DNA from: Polynucleobacter sp. MWH-Braz-FAM2G
Lineage (GTDB): Bacteria; Pseudomonadota; Gammaproteobacteria; Burkholderiales; Burkholderiaceae
DNA: 64,000 nucleotides
Reading direction: 5' to 3'
Assembly (NCBI RefSeq): GCF_018687635.1
Contig: NZ_CP061300.1
Coordinates: 620,001-684,000, forward strand
Of the stretch, positions 34,297 to 42,393 are shown in pieces. The notes under the pieces are model-generated. The model was given only the letters and a program-made list of their open reading frames with translations. It was not told where the DNA came from and did not search any database. A program made the translations under genes and the position numbers. The number at the start of each line of letters is the position of its first letter. Within the stretch, counting starts at the first letter, position 1.

Positions 34297-34842
34297 TTAT
34301 TGACGCAAAAGAACTTCTATTCTCCCTTTAACTTCGTTGCTATCAATATTTTCGATTGCCCCAATCCAAACACCTTCAATTTTTCCGCTTTTGCTAACAA
34401 GAAAGGTAGTTGGTAAGCCACGAGCCTTCCAGGATTTATAAGTTGTACTATTGCGATCGAGCAATATTTCAATGCTATTTTCAGAGAACCCATTGCCCTT
34501 TAGAAACTGCATGATACGTGGCTTCATTTCAGCCAGATTTACCGCTAAAACAACCAAACCTTTGGCACTATAATTTTCTTGAAGTTGACTGAGCTCTTCA
34601 AACTCTTCGCGACACGGTTCACACCAACTCGCCCAAAAATTGACGACTACCACTTTGCCCTTGAAATTTGCAATATCAATTGATTTACCAGCAAGGTTAT
34701 TTAGTTGGAGTGGGGGAGCGTTAGGGGAGAGCCCTAGTTGCGCCGGCGGACGCCACTCAGCGTGAGCTGAAAAACACATGAGCGCTAGCAAAGAAAAAGC
34801 CAGCGCAAGAGTAAGTTCTCTGGCTGGCTTATTGATAGGCAT
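34297..34842 (-). CDS. TlpA-like thiol:disulfide oxidoreductase
   Basis: A 181-residue thioredoxin-fold protein with signal sequence (about 10-28, ending AHA-EW) and the motif WASWCEPCREEFEEL (Cys74, Cys77). The rest (NLAEMKPRIMQFLKGNGF, LPTTFLVSKSGKIEGVW) is the ResA/TlpA pattern, including the cis-Pro before TTF. It would reduce disulfides in the periplasm, for example in cytochrome c maturation. Middle gene of a probable operon, 25 bases after the transglutaminase-like gene. Confidence 0.88.
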   Translation of the reverse strand: MPINKPARELTLALAFSLLALMCFSAHAEWRPPAQLGLSPNAPPLQLNNLAGKSIDIANFKGKVVVVNFWASWCEPCREEFEELSQLQENYSAKGLVVLAVNLAEMKPRIMQFLKGNGFSENSIEILLDRNSTTYKSWKARGLPTTFLVSKSGKIEGVWIGAIENIDSNEVKGRIEVLLRQ

Positions 34843-34867
34843 CGTCCTGAAACTTCTAAATGACCAA

Positions 34868-35977
34868 TTAGCCTATACGTCTACTAGTAATTTTGTATTT
34901 AAAGTTATCCGGATCAAGAGAATCAAAACGACCTTCGATATTTTCCGCTTGCGGATACATTAAGAAGGGGATGTCACCTTTGCTGCCTAGCTTCGAGCCT
35001 GGGAGCGCGATGTCGTGATCATAGTTGTATGCCATCCAATTCATTTCCCAATTACCAAAAAGGTAATCACGAATAGCGATTACTTTAGGATCGGTCACTG
35101 CCAAGCCGCCAGTTTCTTCGAGTATCACCTTGCGTACATCCGCCGGATCCACTGGCATCCACCCATAACCAGATGCATAAAACTCTGCACGGCAATGTTG
35201 CGCTTTTGTAATGTCTCCAGACTTACCTAGACTCTTATAGCCACGAGCGGAGTCGGCAATGCGAATGCCATACACATCACGAGCAGGCAGTCCAGCAGAG
35301 CGAGCAAGCGCCACAAATACAGCATTAATGTCCGCACACTTGCCGCCAAGATTATTGGTTTCGAGCATGAGTTTGACATCACCTTGACCGCAACCACGTG
35401 TCTTTGGATTTCGGTGGGTGTTATCTACAACCCAGTTATAGATAGCTTTTGCTTTATCAACATCAGTAGCATTCGCTGGTAGGCCTGCAAGACATTCTTG
35501 AGCTTTTACTTTCACAATCCCATCGGTTGGAAGATATTTAGTAGGGCGTGTCCAAAAGCGCTGTTCTTCTTTTGAGAGTTTTAGCGCTGGATTTGGCGTG
35601 GAGATTTCTAGATTGCGATTGCGAGTGCTCACTAAGATTGAAACTTTTACCGAATGGTTTTGTGCTGATTTATCCCATTTGGTCCATAGCATGCGAGCTT
35701 GCTTATCTGGTGTTTCATAAATTTGATTGATCGCCTTAGGGTCGCTAGCCTCAGGACGAATGGCCAATGTTCTGAAGTAATCCGTATCTAAAACTAAAGG
35801 CAGCGGAATCCAAGTTTCCGCGCTTCCTTTCGGGGAATCTAGGTTAACTTCAGTGACGATCTCATAAGTAGTCCACTCTGGTGAAGATTGAGCAAAAGCA
35901 GAAGCAATTGGGTTGAGTGATGGGATAGTAAATGCGCCAATAATTGTTTTAATAGCAGAGCGGCGGGAGGTGGTCAT
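34868..35977 (-). CDS. exported transglutaminase-like protease-fold protein
   Basis: A 369-residue protein with a Tat-like N-terminus (SRRSAIKTIIGAFTIPSLN, cleavage near AFAQS). The transglutaminase-like triad is complete: Cys214 in GGKCADINAV, His261 in AQHCRAEFY and Asp277 in WMPVDPADVRK. Such domains act as cysteine peptidases or amidases rather than cross-linkers in bacteria. It is the first gene of the operon with tlpA and selD. Substrate unknown. Confidence 0.85.
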   Translation of the reverse strand: MTTSRRSAIKTIIGAFTIPSLNPIASAFAQSSPEWTTYEIVTEVNLDSPKGSAETWIPLPLVLDTDYFRTLAIRPEASDPKAINQIYETPDKQARMLWTKWDKSAQNHSVKVSILVSTRNRNLEISTPNPALKLSKEEQRFWTRPTKYLPTDGIVKVKAQECLAGLPANATDVDKAKAIYNWVVDNTHRNPKTRGCGQGDVKLMLETNNLGGKCADINAVFVALARSAGLPARDVYGIRIADSARGYKSLGKSGDITKAQHCRAEFYASGYGWMPVDPADVRKVILEETGGLAVTDPKVIAIRDYLFGNWEMNWMAYNYDHDIALPGSKLGSKGDIPFLMYPQAENIEGRFDSLDPDNFKYKITSRRIG

Positions 35978-36049
35978 ATGGGAATATTAATAGGGATAAA
36001 TGTGATTGCTGCTGAAATATATGGCTATTTTAGCGAATCGTTAAACGAC

Positions 36050-36643
36050 TTAAGGAGAATTCCACAGATTGGGCACTAGCTTATTGGCGTAAGCAGAGAC
36101 GAATGATTTTTCTGTGCCAGTGATTGGATCAAATACCGAGCGATGAATGCGGCCAATATTGCCACCATACACATGAATACTGATAGATGCCCGATCTTGA
36201 AGATTATTTTCTACTACATGTATATCGTGCGTATCTGGAGAGACTGTATCGACCATGCCTGGTTGGCAAATATGTGAATTACCTGCTTGATATGAGCCAT
36301 CTGGTTGACGATAGTAGGGCGTACCTTTTTCTTCACCACGTAACTGGCCAATCATTCCCCAGACGGTGTGATTGTGAACTGGTGTCTTCTGTCCTGGGCC
36401 CCAGACGAAACTAACCACCGAGAAACGGTCTAATGGATCCGCATAGAGTAGATATTGTTGGTAATACTGAGGGTGAGTTTTAGTAAATTCTTCTGGAAGC
36501 CAGTCATCTACCGCAATCAGCTTCTCTAGCAGACCTTTACCTTCGGTGAAAATAATTTCTTCACTAGGGCTTCTCTCTAGCAGAAGACTAAATTCTTTGA
36601 CAAAGTTGAGTAATTTTTCATCATTCATATATTGTGCTATCAC
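36050..36643 (-). CDS. cysteine dioxygenase-family thiol dioxygenase
   Basis: A 197-residue cupin. The iron site is a three-His arrangement: His90 and His92 in PVHNHTVWG, and His142 in TVSPDTHDIHVVEN. The FVWGPGQKTPVHNHT and HVYGGNIGRI segments match bacterial cysteine dioxygenase / 3-mercaptopropionate dioxygenase proteins. It probably adds O2 to a small thiol to make a sulfinate. The start overlaps the stop of the YbgC gene by four bases (ATGA-type), so translation is likely coupled. Confidence 0.85.
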   Translation of the reverse strand: MIAQYMNDEKLLNFVKEFSLLLERSPSEEIIFTEGKGLLEKLIAVDDWLPEEFTKTHPQYYQQYLLYADPLDRFSVVSFVWGPGQKTPVHNHTVWGMIGQLRGEEKGTPYYRQPDGSYQAGNSHICQPGMVDTVSPDTHDIHVVENNLQDRASISIHVYGGNIGRIHRSVFDPITGTEKSFVSAYANKLVPNLWNSP

Positions 36644-37065
36644 TCGGCGTTAAATAACCAGTCGGGGAAGGCTTTGGGTTTTAGGCTAGTTGTGTCAACG
36701 CACACAATATGGAGCACAGCACTGGCAATTACTTCCATATCTTCGATATTTCCTTGAGACACTCTTCTTTGCGCTGTTTGCTTTACTGCAACCTGCGTAC
36801 GCCCACGATGTTCGATCACTTGATCTATAAAAAGAATGTCATCGAGGCGACCTGGTTTATAGAAATTCATTTTTAGTTCGCGAACTGGTAACAATATTCC
36901 AAACTCGTTAATTAACTTAGTGGGGCTAAGGTCTCGTAGGGCTAGCCATTCAGCACGACTACGCTCAAATATCTCTAAATAGCGACCATGGTAAATAAAG
37001 CCAGCAGCATCCGTATCTGAATAACAAACACGATAAATAAATGGAGGATTAGAACTTGTGGTCAT
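36640..37065 (-). CDS. ybgC: YbgC-like acyl-CoA thioesterase
   Basis: A 141-residue hot-dog-fold thioesterase. YSDTDAAGFIYHGRYLEIFER (shortened: YSDTDAAGFIYHGRYLE, about 15-31) has the catalytic Asp in the 4-hydroxybenzoyl-CoA thioesterase/YbgC position, and SRAEWLALRDL follows. It hydrolyses short acyl-CoA or acyl-ACP, or supports the Tol-Pal system in enterobacteria; no tol genes are near. Middle gene of GNAT-ybgC-dioxygenase, overlapping the next gene by four bases. Confidence 0.87.
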   Translation of the reverse strand: MTTSSNPPFIYRVCYSDTDAAGFIYHGRYLEIFERSRAEWLALRDLSPTKLINEFGILLPVRELKMNFYKPGRLDDILFIDQVIEHRGRTQVAVKQTAQRRVSQGNIEDMEVIASAVLHIVCVDTTSLKPKAFPDWLFNAE

Positions 37066-37089
37066 GAATAGCTATCTGAGATGAGTTAA

Positions 37090-37536
37090 TCAGGGGGCAA
37101 TAACAAGAATCATATTACGATGAGTAATACCAGCCTCATCATAGCCAGGTCCTGTGGCTTGAAACCCCAGTTTTTCGTAAAAGGGGATGGCGCTTATCTG
37201 TGAGTGCAAAATGATCTTTATTGCACCTTGGGTTCTGGCCAAATCAACTAGTTTCTTTAGAATTTGCTTACCAATCCCCCGGCCTCTAAATCTAGCAAGG
37301 ACAGCCATTTTTCCAATTTGAAACTCGCCAACTCCCAATTTGACGAGCCTACCAGTTCCGACGCATTCTGCGCCCTCGAAAGCAAGTGCGTGAGCAGCTG
37401 AGGGGTCATATTCATCTATTTCAAGAGCGGCGGGGACCCCTTGCTCCTGAATGAATACGGTTTCCCGGATGAAAAAAGCATCCTTTTTTGCATCCTGCCA
37501 CGTTTTGATAGCTATTTCCAAGGCATTGAAGTCCAA
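37090..37536 (-). CDS. GNAT N-acetyltransferase
   Basis: A 148-residue acetyltransferase. RFRGRGIGKQILKKLVDLAR (about 84-103) is the acetyl-CoA-binding motif A (R-x-x-G-x-G/A), followed by ILHSQISAIPFYEKLGFQAT, motif B. IFIQEQGVPAALEIDEYDP at the start resembles ElaA/YjcF proteins. The acceptor is unknown. First gene of the three-gene operon, 24 bases before ybgC. Confidence 0.88.
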   Translation of the reverse strand: MDFNALEIAIKTWQDAKKDAFFIRETVFIQEQGVPAALEIDEYDPSAAHALAFEGAECVGTGRLVKLGVGEFQIGKMAVLARFRGRGIGKQILKKLVDLARTQGAIKIILHSQISAIPFYEKLGFQATGPGYDEAGITHRNMILVIAP

Positions 37537-37616
37537 GTTACTTGATCGCCCTAATTTAACAAAGCTAGGAGGGGTAGGGTAGATATGTAGGTGCTTGGGA
37601 TGGTACTTAGAGGCTA

Positions 37617-37644
37617 TTTACACCACTTATTCCGTGGTTACAAT
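37617..37644 (+). promoter_or_regulatory. sigma-70 promoter of the duplicated-domain gene
   Basis: TTTACA (37617-37622), 16-base spacer, TACAAT (37639-37644), each five of six to consensus. Transcription would begin near 37651, leaving a leader of about 50 bases to the TTG start at 37700. This argues against the longer ORF beginning at 37595, which would start upstream of the promoter. Confidence 0.6.
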
Positions 37645-37699
37645 GAATTGTGGCTCTTTTAGGGTCCGTCTGAAACCTTTTACTCAATTAGGAGTTATT

Positions 37700-38281
37700 T
37701 TGAAGAAATCTTTATTAGCTGGTTTATTTGCTGCTGTAGGTATTGTTTGTGCAGCTTCTGTATTTGCGCAAGTTCCTGCGAAGATGGTGCCTTTGGCGGC
37801 TGATGTTGCGGTTTTGACAGCTACTGTTGATTCAGTGGATGTAGCAAAACGTATCGTAGTGTTAAAAGATGCAAATGGTAATTTGGCGCAAATGAATGTT
37901 GCTAAGTCCGTTAATGACTTGGACAAGGTAAAAAAAGGTGACGTATTTGTGGTGGAGCAAGCACAAGCGATTGCGGTTGGCTTGACAGCTGCTGGTAAGG
38001 GTCAAAAACCAAGTGCTTCTGGTGTGCGCTCAGTGGTTGTTGCAGGAAAAGGTTCTGCCAAGCCATTTGAAGAAACTGTTGATACGATTTATGCAACTGT
38101 AAAGATTTCTACTATTGATCAGAAATCTCGTATCGTGACTTTCACAATGCCAAGCGGTGAAAAGCAAAAAGTTAAAGTAGATCCATCTGTTTTGGGTCTT
38201 GAGAAATTCAAAGCTGGTGATGACGTCATGGTTGAGTTTGTTGACGATACAGCGATTGGTTTCGTAACGCCTAAGAAGTAA
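37700..38281 (+). CDS. periplasmic protein with two homologous domains
   Basis: A 193-residue protein starting from TTG at 37700 (AGGAG five bases upstream), with a good signal peptide (about 1-24, LLAGLFAAVGIVCAASVFAQ). The mature part is two copies of one 55-60-residue unit: LTATVDSVDVAKRIVVLKD...KKGDVFVVEQAQAIAVGL (about 39-95) and IYATVKISTIDQKSRIVTFT...KAGDDVMVEFVDDTAIGFV (about 130-189). Both have an I-DxxxR-V-f...G segment and a KxGDxxxVE end. Families of this kind are only known as hypothetical exported proteins; function unknown. It ends at a strong terminator. Confidence 0.75.
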   Translation: MKKSLLAGLFAAVGIVCAASVFAQVPAKMVPLAADVAVLTATVDSVDVAKRIVVLKDANGNLAQMNVAKSVNDLDKVKKGDVFVVEQAQAIAVGLTAAGKGQKPSASGVRSVVVAGKGSAKPFEETVDTIYATVKISTIDQKSRIVTFTMPSGEKQKVKVDPSVLGLEKFKAGDDVMVEFVDDTAIGFVTPKK

Positions 38282-38318
38282 GTTTTTACATAAGCCGAGC
38301 TGGCGTAGTAGCCGGCAT

Positions 38319-38348
38319 TAAAAAAGCCCGCTGATGCGGGCTTTTTTA
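38319..38348. terminator. intrinsic terminator, bidirectional
   Basis: AAAAAAGCCCGC and GCGGGCTTTTTT arms around TGAT; T-runs on both strands. Lies between the duplicated-domain gene and the convergent molbindin gene. Confidence 0.9.
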
Positions 38349-38370
38349 GTCGTATGCGAAAAAATGTTTT

Positions 38371-38595
38371 TTATGCGCTCTTCGCAATCATGACATCAGA
38401 GGCCTTAATGACTGCCCAAGCTTCATCACCAACCTTGAGATTGAGTTCATCGACCGCCTCATTAGTGATGGAGGCGGTCACAATGTGTCCGCCGCCAATA
38501 TCCAACTTCACGTGTGAAGTGGTTTGGCCCATCTTCAGCTCCACGACTTTTCCGTTGAGTGTATTACGAGCGCTGAGTTTTACTTTAAGTTCCAT
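38371..38595 (-). CDS. mop: molbindin (single TOBE/Mop domain)
   Basis: A 74-residue TOBE domain: LSARNTLNGKVVELKMGQTTSHVKL, then GGHIVTASITNEAVDEL and KVGDEAWAVIKASDVMIAKS, the Mop pattern with the conserved SARN and KASDV. Molbindins oligomerise and store molybdate or tungstate in the cytoplasm. It is the second gene after tupA on the minus strand (gap 29 bases) and could supply metal for the molybdenum hydroxylase at 2297. Confidence 0.9.
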   Translation of the reverse strand: MELKVKLSARNTLNGKVVELKMGQTTSHVKLDIGGGHIVTASITNEAVDELNLKVGDEAWAVIKASDVMIAKSA

Positions 38596-38624
38596 ATTTC
38601 TCCTATTAAATGATTTGCTTGCAG

Positions 38625-39449
38625 TTAATTCTTGGCATTAGGAAAGAAGAGTTGCTCGCCATCAATCTTGTAGCTAGCAATTACATCCTGTCCATTCTTT
38701 GAGATAAGCCAGTCGATAAATTCTTGACCTTGTACTTTTTTGACGTGCGGGAATTTAGCTGGGTTTACGAGCATGACGCCGTACTGATTAAATAGTTTTG
38801 GATCTCCCTGGACTAAGATGACCAGATCACCGCGATTTTTGAAGCTCAACCAGGTTCCGCGGTCAGCCAAAATGTAACCATTCATGGCTGAAGCAGTGTT
38901 GAGGGCAGGGCCCATGCCTGAGCCTGTTTCTTTATACCAAGATGGGCTCGGTGCAACTGATATACCAGCGCCTTTCCAGTAGCGCAGTTCTGCCGCATGG
39001 GTGCCACTTTTGTCTCCACGAGAAACAAAAGGAGCTTGCGAAGCGGCAATTTTTTGGAACGCAACTTGAATGTCTTTTCCCCCTGCAATTTTTGCTGGAT
39101 CTGACTTGGGTCCAATCAATATGAAGTCGTTGTACATCACTTCATAGCGTTTGGTTGAAAAACCTTCCTCTACAAATTTTTCCTCTGCAGGCTTATCGTG
39201 TACAAACACGACATCCGCATCACCGCGTCGACCAATATCCAGCGCTTGACCAGTGCCGACTGCAACCACCTTTACTTCAATTCCTGTTTTCATTTTAAAG
39301 ATAGGGAGTATGTAGCCGAAAAGACCGGATTGCTCAGTAGAGGTGGTTGATGAAACTACTATGCTTTTCTCTTGGGCAGTCGCGGTATTTGCAAAGAAAG
39401 AAAATGCAATTAGTAGGGTGGCAATGAAGCGTGTTGAAATATGTCTCAT
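38625..39449 (-). CDS. tupA: tungstate-binding periplasmic protein (TupA-like)
   Basis: A 274-residue binding protein with signal peptide (about 1-25, ending ATA-QE). VVSSTTSTEQSGLFGYIL (about 31-48) resembles the TTTS oxyanion-binding motif of TupA, and GDADVVFVHDKPAEEKF and FVSRGDKSGTHAAEL are typical. It would bind tungstate or molybdate. No TupB (permease) or TupC (ATPase) gene adjoins; mop follows instead. Divergent from the regulator at 39519. Confidence 0.85.
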   Translation of the reverse strand: MRHISTRFIATLLIAFSFFANTATAQEKSIVVSSTTSTEQSGLFGYILPIFKMKTGIEVKVVAVGTGQALDIGRRGDADVVFVHDKPAEEKFVEEGFSTKRYEVMYNDFILIGPKSDPAKIAGGKDIQVAFQKIAASQAPFVSRGDKSGTHAAELRYWKGAGISVAPSPSWYKETGSGMGPALNTASAMNGYILADRGTWLSFKNRGDLVILVQGDPKLFNQYGVMLVNPAKFPHVKKVQGQEFIDWLISKNGQDVIASYKIDGEQLFFPNAKN

Positions 39450-39483
39450 TTAGATATTCAAAGTTGTTTAAGTTAATATTTGT

Positions 39484-39505
39484 CATATTACATAACATCA
39501 ATATG
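39484..39505. promoter_or_regulatory. dyad in the tupA/regulator intergenic region
   Basis: CATATT-N10-AATATG (arms 39484-39489 and 39500-39505) is a 6-bp perfect dyad in the 69-base gap between divergent tupA and the ModE-like regulator. Plausible binding site for that regulator. Confidence 0.35.
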
Positions 39506-39518
39506 CAAAAAATTACAT

Positions 39519-40544
39519 ATGCGAATCCAAATTAGACCTACACTGGTTTTTGGTCATAAGGGCGCCAAAGACCCTGCTGTAATTGATTTGGTTTGGCTTA
39601 CAGACCTGTTAAGGGACATTGATCAGGGAAAAACTTTAGTTTCAGCTTGCAAGAAGGCTGGACTCTCATATCGCAATGTTTGGCAGAAAGTAAATGAGGT
39701 TGAGGAGGCGCTGGGATTTAAGCTAATGGATCGTGTTCGAGGGCATGGGTCGCAACTGTCTGAGTATGCACATTACCTTATCCAGTTCATTGACGATTTT
39801 GACGACAAAACTCGTCGATTGGGTCAAACTAGCCTGTCACATCTCGAAGAGGGTTTTGCGCAGTTTAGGGTGAAATCAGAAAAGCGTTGGAGCTTGGCTA
39901 GTAGTAGTGATCCAATTATTCAACAGGTTATGGGTGGAGTAGATCGAATTGATTTATCTATTGCGGGCTCAGGTGAGGCACTGGAGCGACTCTTAAATTA
40001 TGAAGTTGACATGGCGGGTTTTCATGTATCGGATCCCCAAGCTTCAAAAACAATTGCTAAGCGCTTGCAAAAAGAAGGCATGCAAATTTTTCCTGTAATG
40101 AAGCGTGTTCAAGGTCTCATGATTGAAAAAGGTAATCCCCTTAATATCACTCGCCTAAAGGATTTGGTTCGTCCAAATATTCGGTTTATTAATCGCCAAA
40201 GAAGCTCTGGTACTAGGTTGCTGCTAGATACGGCTCTTGCTAAAGAGGGCATTGATCCTAAAAAGATCAAAGGTTATGACAACGAAGAATTTACCCATTC
40301 GGCTATAGCAACCTCCATCTTGGCCAAAAAGGCAGATGTAGGCATGGGAGTGAAAAGCGTCGCCCTTGAAAATGGTCTTGATTTCATACAAATAAAAGAC
40401 GAAGTATTTTTCTTGGCGATGCGTGAGGAATTAGTCTTAAATAAAGATATCGGAAAGTTTGTTCGCAAAATACGACAGCTTTCAGAAGAGGTGCCTGGTT
40501 ATAAGTCTGTGGGATTAAAGCGGCAAATTGCTGGCTGGATATAA
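39519..40544 (+). CDS. ModE-like HTH regulator fused to a periplasmic-binding-type sensor domain
   Basis: A 341-residue protein. The N-terminal about 85 residues are a ModE/LysR-like winged helix (LVSACKKAGLSYRNVWQKVNEVEEALGFK), followed by a two-lobe binding-protein-like domain (about 130-330; cf. PF12727): VDRIDLSIAGSGEALERLLNYEVD and NRQRSSGTRLLLDTAL, where Ser/Thr-rich loops could hold an oxyanion. A one-component sensor that reads cytoplasmic molybdate or tungstate is likely. The start is at 39519; the longer 39480 start overlaps the divergent promoter. Followed 26 bases later by modA. Confidence 0.8.
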   Translation: MRIQIRPTLVFGHKGAKDPAVIDLVWLTDLLRDIDQGKTLVSACKKAGLSYRNVWQKVNEVEEALGFKLMDRVRGHGSQLSEYAHYLIQFIDDFDDKTRRLGQTSLSHLEEGFAQFRVKSEKRWSLASSSDPIIQQVMGGVDRIDLSIAGSGEALERLLNYEVDMAGFHVSDPQASKTIAKRLQKEGMQIFPVMKRVQGLMIEKGNPLNITRLKDLVRPNIRFINRQRSSGTRLLLDTALAKEGIDPKKIKGYDNEEFTHSAIATSILAKKADVGMGVKSVALENGLDFIQIKDEVFFLAMREELVLNKDIGKFVRKIRQLSEEVPGYKSVGLKRQIAGWI

Positions 40545-40570
40545 ACTGAATAAAACATTCAAAAACCATA

Positions 40571-41329
40571 TTGAGACCAAGATTGCGCCGAATACTTTTT
40601 CTAGTCTGCTTTTTTATTGCGCAAGCAGTTCATGCGCAAGTGACTACTATTGCTGTAGCCGCCAATCTGAAAGATGCGTTTTCTGAGATTCTGCTTGCAT
40701 TTAAATCTTCAAGCACGCCTGCAATGAGGATGGTTTATGGATCATCCGGAAACTTGAGCGCTCAAATTATGAACGGCGCACCCTTTAATTTATTTATTGC
40801 GGCTGATGAGCATTTTCCACTTGAGCTATATAAAAACGGTAAGACGGTGGATGATGGTGCGATATATGCAATTGGTAAGTTGGCGATTATCACCAATGCT
40901 TCTTCTGGAATTTCTTTGCTTGGCGGTAAAACGGCGGTTGCTCAGGCTATTGGTAAGGCGAATAAAGTTGCCATTGCTAAACCTGAACTTGCTCCGTATG
41001 GCAAAGCAGCAGTGGATTACTTACAAGCGCAGGGTCTATGGGATCTAGCGAAAGACAAGCTTGTGTATGCTGACAATATTGGGGCAGCAACTGCCTATGT
41101 GTTGAGTGGTGCGGCGGATGTTGGATTTACCGCTTTATCACTTGCTAAATCGCCTGATGTAGCTAAACAAACACATTTTTTGTTGCTTGATGATGGGTTA
41201 TACAAACCTATTAAACAGCGCATGGTTTTGATAAAGGGCGCACCAAAAGAGGCGGTCGATCTGTATCGCTTTATGCAAGAGCCTCAAGCCAAATCTATTC
41301 TTCAAAAGTACGGCTACATTACTCCATAG
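40571..41329 (+). CDS. modA: molybdate-binding periplasmic protein
   Basis: A 252-residue ModA. Signal peptide (about 1-23, ending AVHA-QV), VAANLKDAFSEI, the anion-binding MRMVYGSSGNLSAQI with Ser pair, GAPFNLFIAADEHFP, IAKPELAPYGKAA and NIGAATAYVLSGAADVGF all match. The start is TTG at 40571 with no convincing ribosome site; TTG at 40583 is an alternative. Neither modB nor modC is in the window. It is 26 bases from the regulator. Confidence 0.88.
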   Translation: MRPRLRRILFLVCFFIAQAVHAQVTTIAVAANLKDAFSEILLAFKSSSTPAMRMVYGSSGNLSAQIMNGAPFNLFIAADEHFPLELYKNGKTVDDGAIYAIGKLAIITNASSGISLLGGKTAVAQAIGKANKVAIAKPELAPYGKAAVDYLQAQGLWDLAKDKLVYADNIGAATAYVLSGAADVGFTALSLAKSPDVAKQTHFLLLDDGLYKPIKQRMVLIKGAPKEAVDLYRFMQEPQAKSILQKYGYITP

Positions 41330-41338
41330 TCCTCGGAG

Positions 41339-41965
41339 TTATTTGGGGCGCCTCATATACCCAAGCATTTCTTGTAAAACTTCTTGAGGTGACTTTTCTA
41401 ATTGAGCTACTACAGCATCATAGTCTTCCGCCGGGCGGTTCTGGCTGAGCTTAAATTTACCAATCAAACTTTTAACTTCAATCTCAATGCCAATGATGGC
41501 TTTAAGCATGGTTTGAACATACTCCTCCGGAGCATCGTCAAGCTTCCAAGTGGATTGATAAGTTGGCTCATGGATATCAGTCATTTGTGATACATGACTG
41601 CGCAACCATTGTGGATCATCGATGAGCTTGATGAAGCCTTCTGCATGAACTGTCGCATAGTTCCAAGTAGGGACTACTTTTCCGGTTTCTTGTTTAGAGG
41701 GATACCAAGAGGGTGTTACGTAAGCATTGGGTCCATGAAAAATAGCTGTCACGGATGTATTACTGCTACTGGCTACTTTAGTTAAGGGGTTCATTTTGGC
41801 GATATGGCCATACAACTTTGTTCCATCAACACTCAACATCAAAGGGAGATGATTGATCTCAAAATGACCATCAAGATTGGCGACAATCGTCGCTAGTGGA
41901 TATTCGGAAATGAGTTGACCCAGCAATACAGGATCTTCAACTAAAAAATGTTTTGGTAAGTACAT
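41339..41965 (-). CDS. PaiB-family FMN-binding protein
   Basis: A 208-residue protein of the PaiB group (FMN-binding split barrel). It begins MYLPKHFLVEDPVLLGQLI, then LATIVANLDGHFEINHLPL and GKVVPTWNYATVHAEG, the family signature. PaiB of Bacillus is called a negative regulator, but the fold resembles pyridoxamine-phosphate oxidase and may be enzymatic. Its stop faces that of modA with a nine-base gap. Confidence 0.85.
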   Translation of the reverse strand: MYLPKHFLVEDPVLLGQLISEYPLATIVANLDGHFEINHLPLMLSVDGTKLYGHIAKMNPLTKVASSSNTSVTAIFHGPNAYVTPSWYPSKQETGKVVPTWNYATVHAEGFIKLIDDPQWLRSHVSQMTDIHEPTYQSTWKLDDAPEEYVQTMLKAIIGIEIEVKSLIGKFKLSQNRPAEDYDAVVAQLEKSPQEVLQEMLGYMRRPK

Positions 41966-42084
41966 GACGAAAGTGGGTGGCTATGATTGCATTAAGTATG
42001 CATGAATCCCCATCTTTTTGTTGTAGATCAAGCTTTTAGAGTGCTAAATGGTCCACTATGTACGATGAAAAGCTACTTTAAACG

Positions 42085-42115
42085 AATGATATTCATTCTC
42101 ATTTATCGCTATAAT
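42085..42115 (+). promoter_or_regulatory. Fur box and -10 element of feoAB
   Basis: AATGATATTCATTCTCATT (42085-42103) matches 17 of 19 positions of a three-hexamer Fur array AATGATAATCATTATCATT. A perfect TATAAT is at 42110-42115, so Fur would cover the -35 region. It is 33 bases before the feoA ATG. Confidence 0.75.
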
Positions 42116-42147
42116 AGATTATGTATAAAAGCAAATAAGCATATTGA

Positions 42148-42393
42148 ATGAATTTAGACCAAGTCGACTTAGGCAGTCTTTATCGCGTCAGTGAAGTAAA
42201 TGCGCCAAAAGGTGCTCCGCAAATTAAGGGGCAACTGGAAGACATCGGCTTTTTACCTGGTGAACAGGTTGCGGTTTTGCGTAAAGGTTTGCTCGGTAAA
42301 GGGCCTTATATGGTCCGAGTGGGGGCTTCCACATTTGCATTGCGCCAATCTGAAGCGCGCATGATTGTGGTCGAGTCGTATACAAATGTCTGA
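42148..42393 (+). CDS. feoA: ferrous iron transport protein A
   Basis: An 81-residue SH3-like FeoA: LGSLYRVSEVNAPKGAPQIKGQLEDIGFLPG and ALRQSEARMIVV are its usual elements. It aids FeoB in Fe(II) uptake at the cytoplasmic side. A Fur box overlaps its promoter, so it is switched on in iron shortage. Its last 8 bases overlap the feoB start. Confidence 0.9.
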   Translation: MNLDQVDLGSLYRVSEVNAPKGAPQIKGQLEDIGFLPGEQVAVLRKGLLGKGPYMVRVGASTFALRQSEARMIVVESYTNV

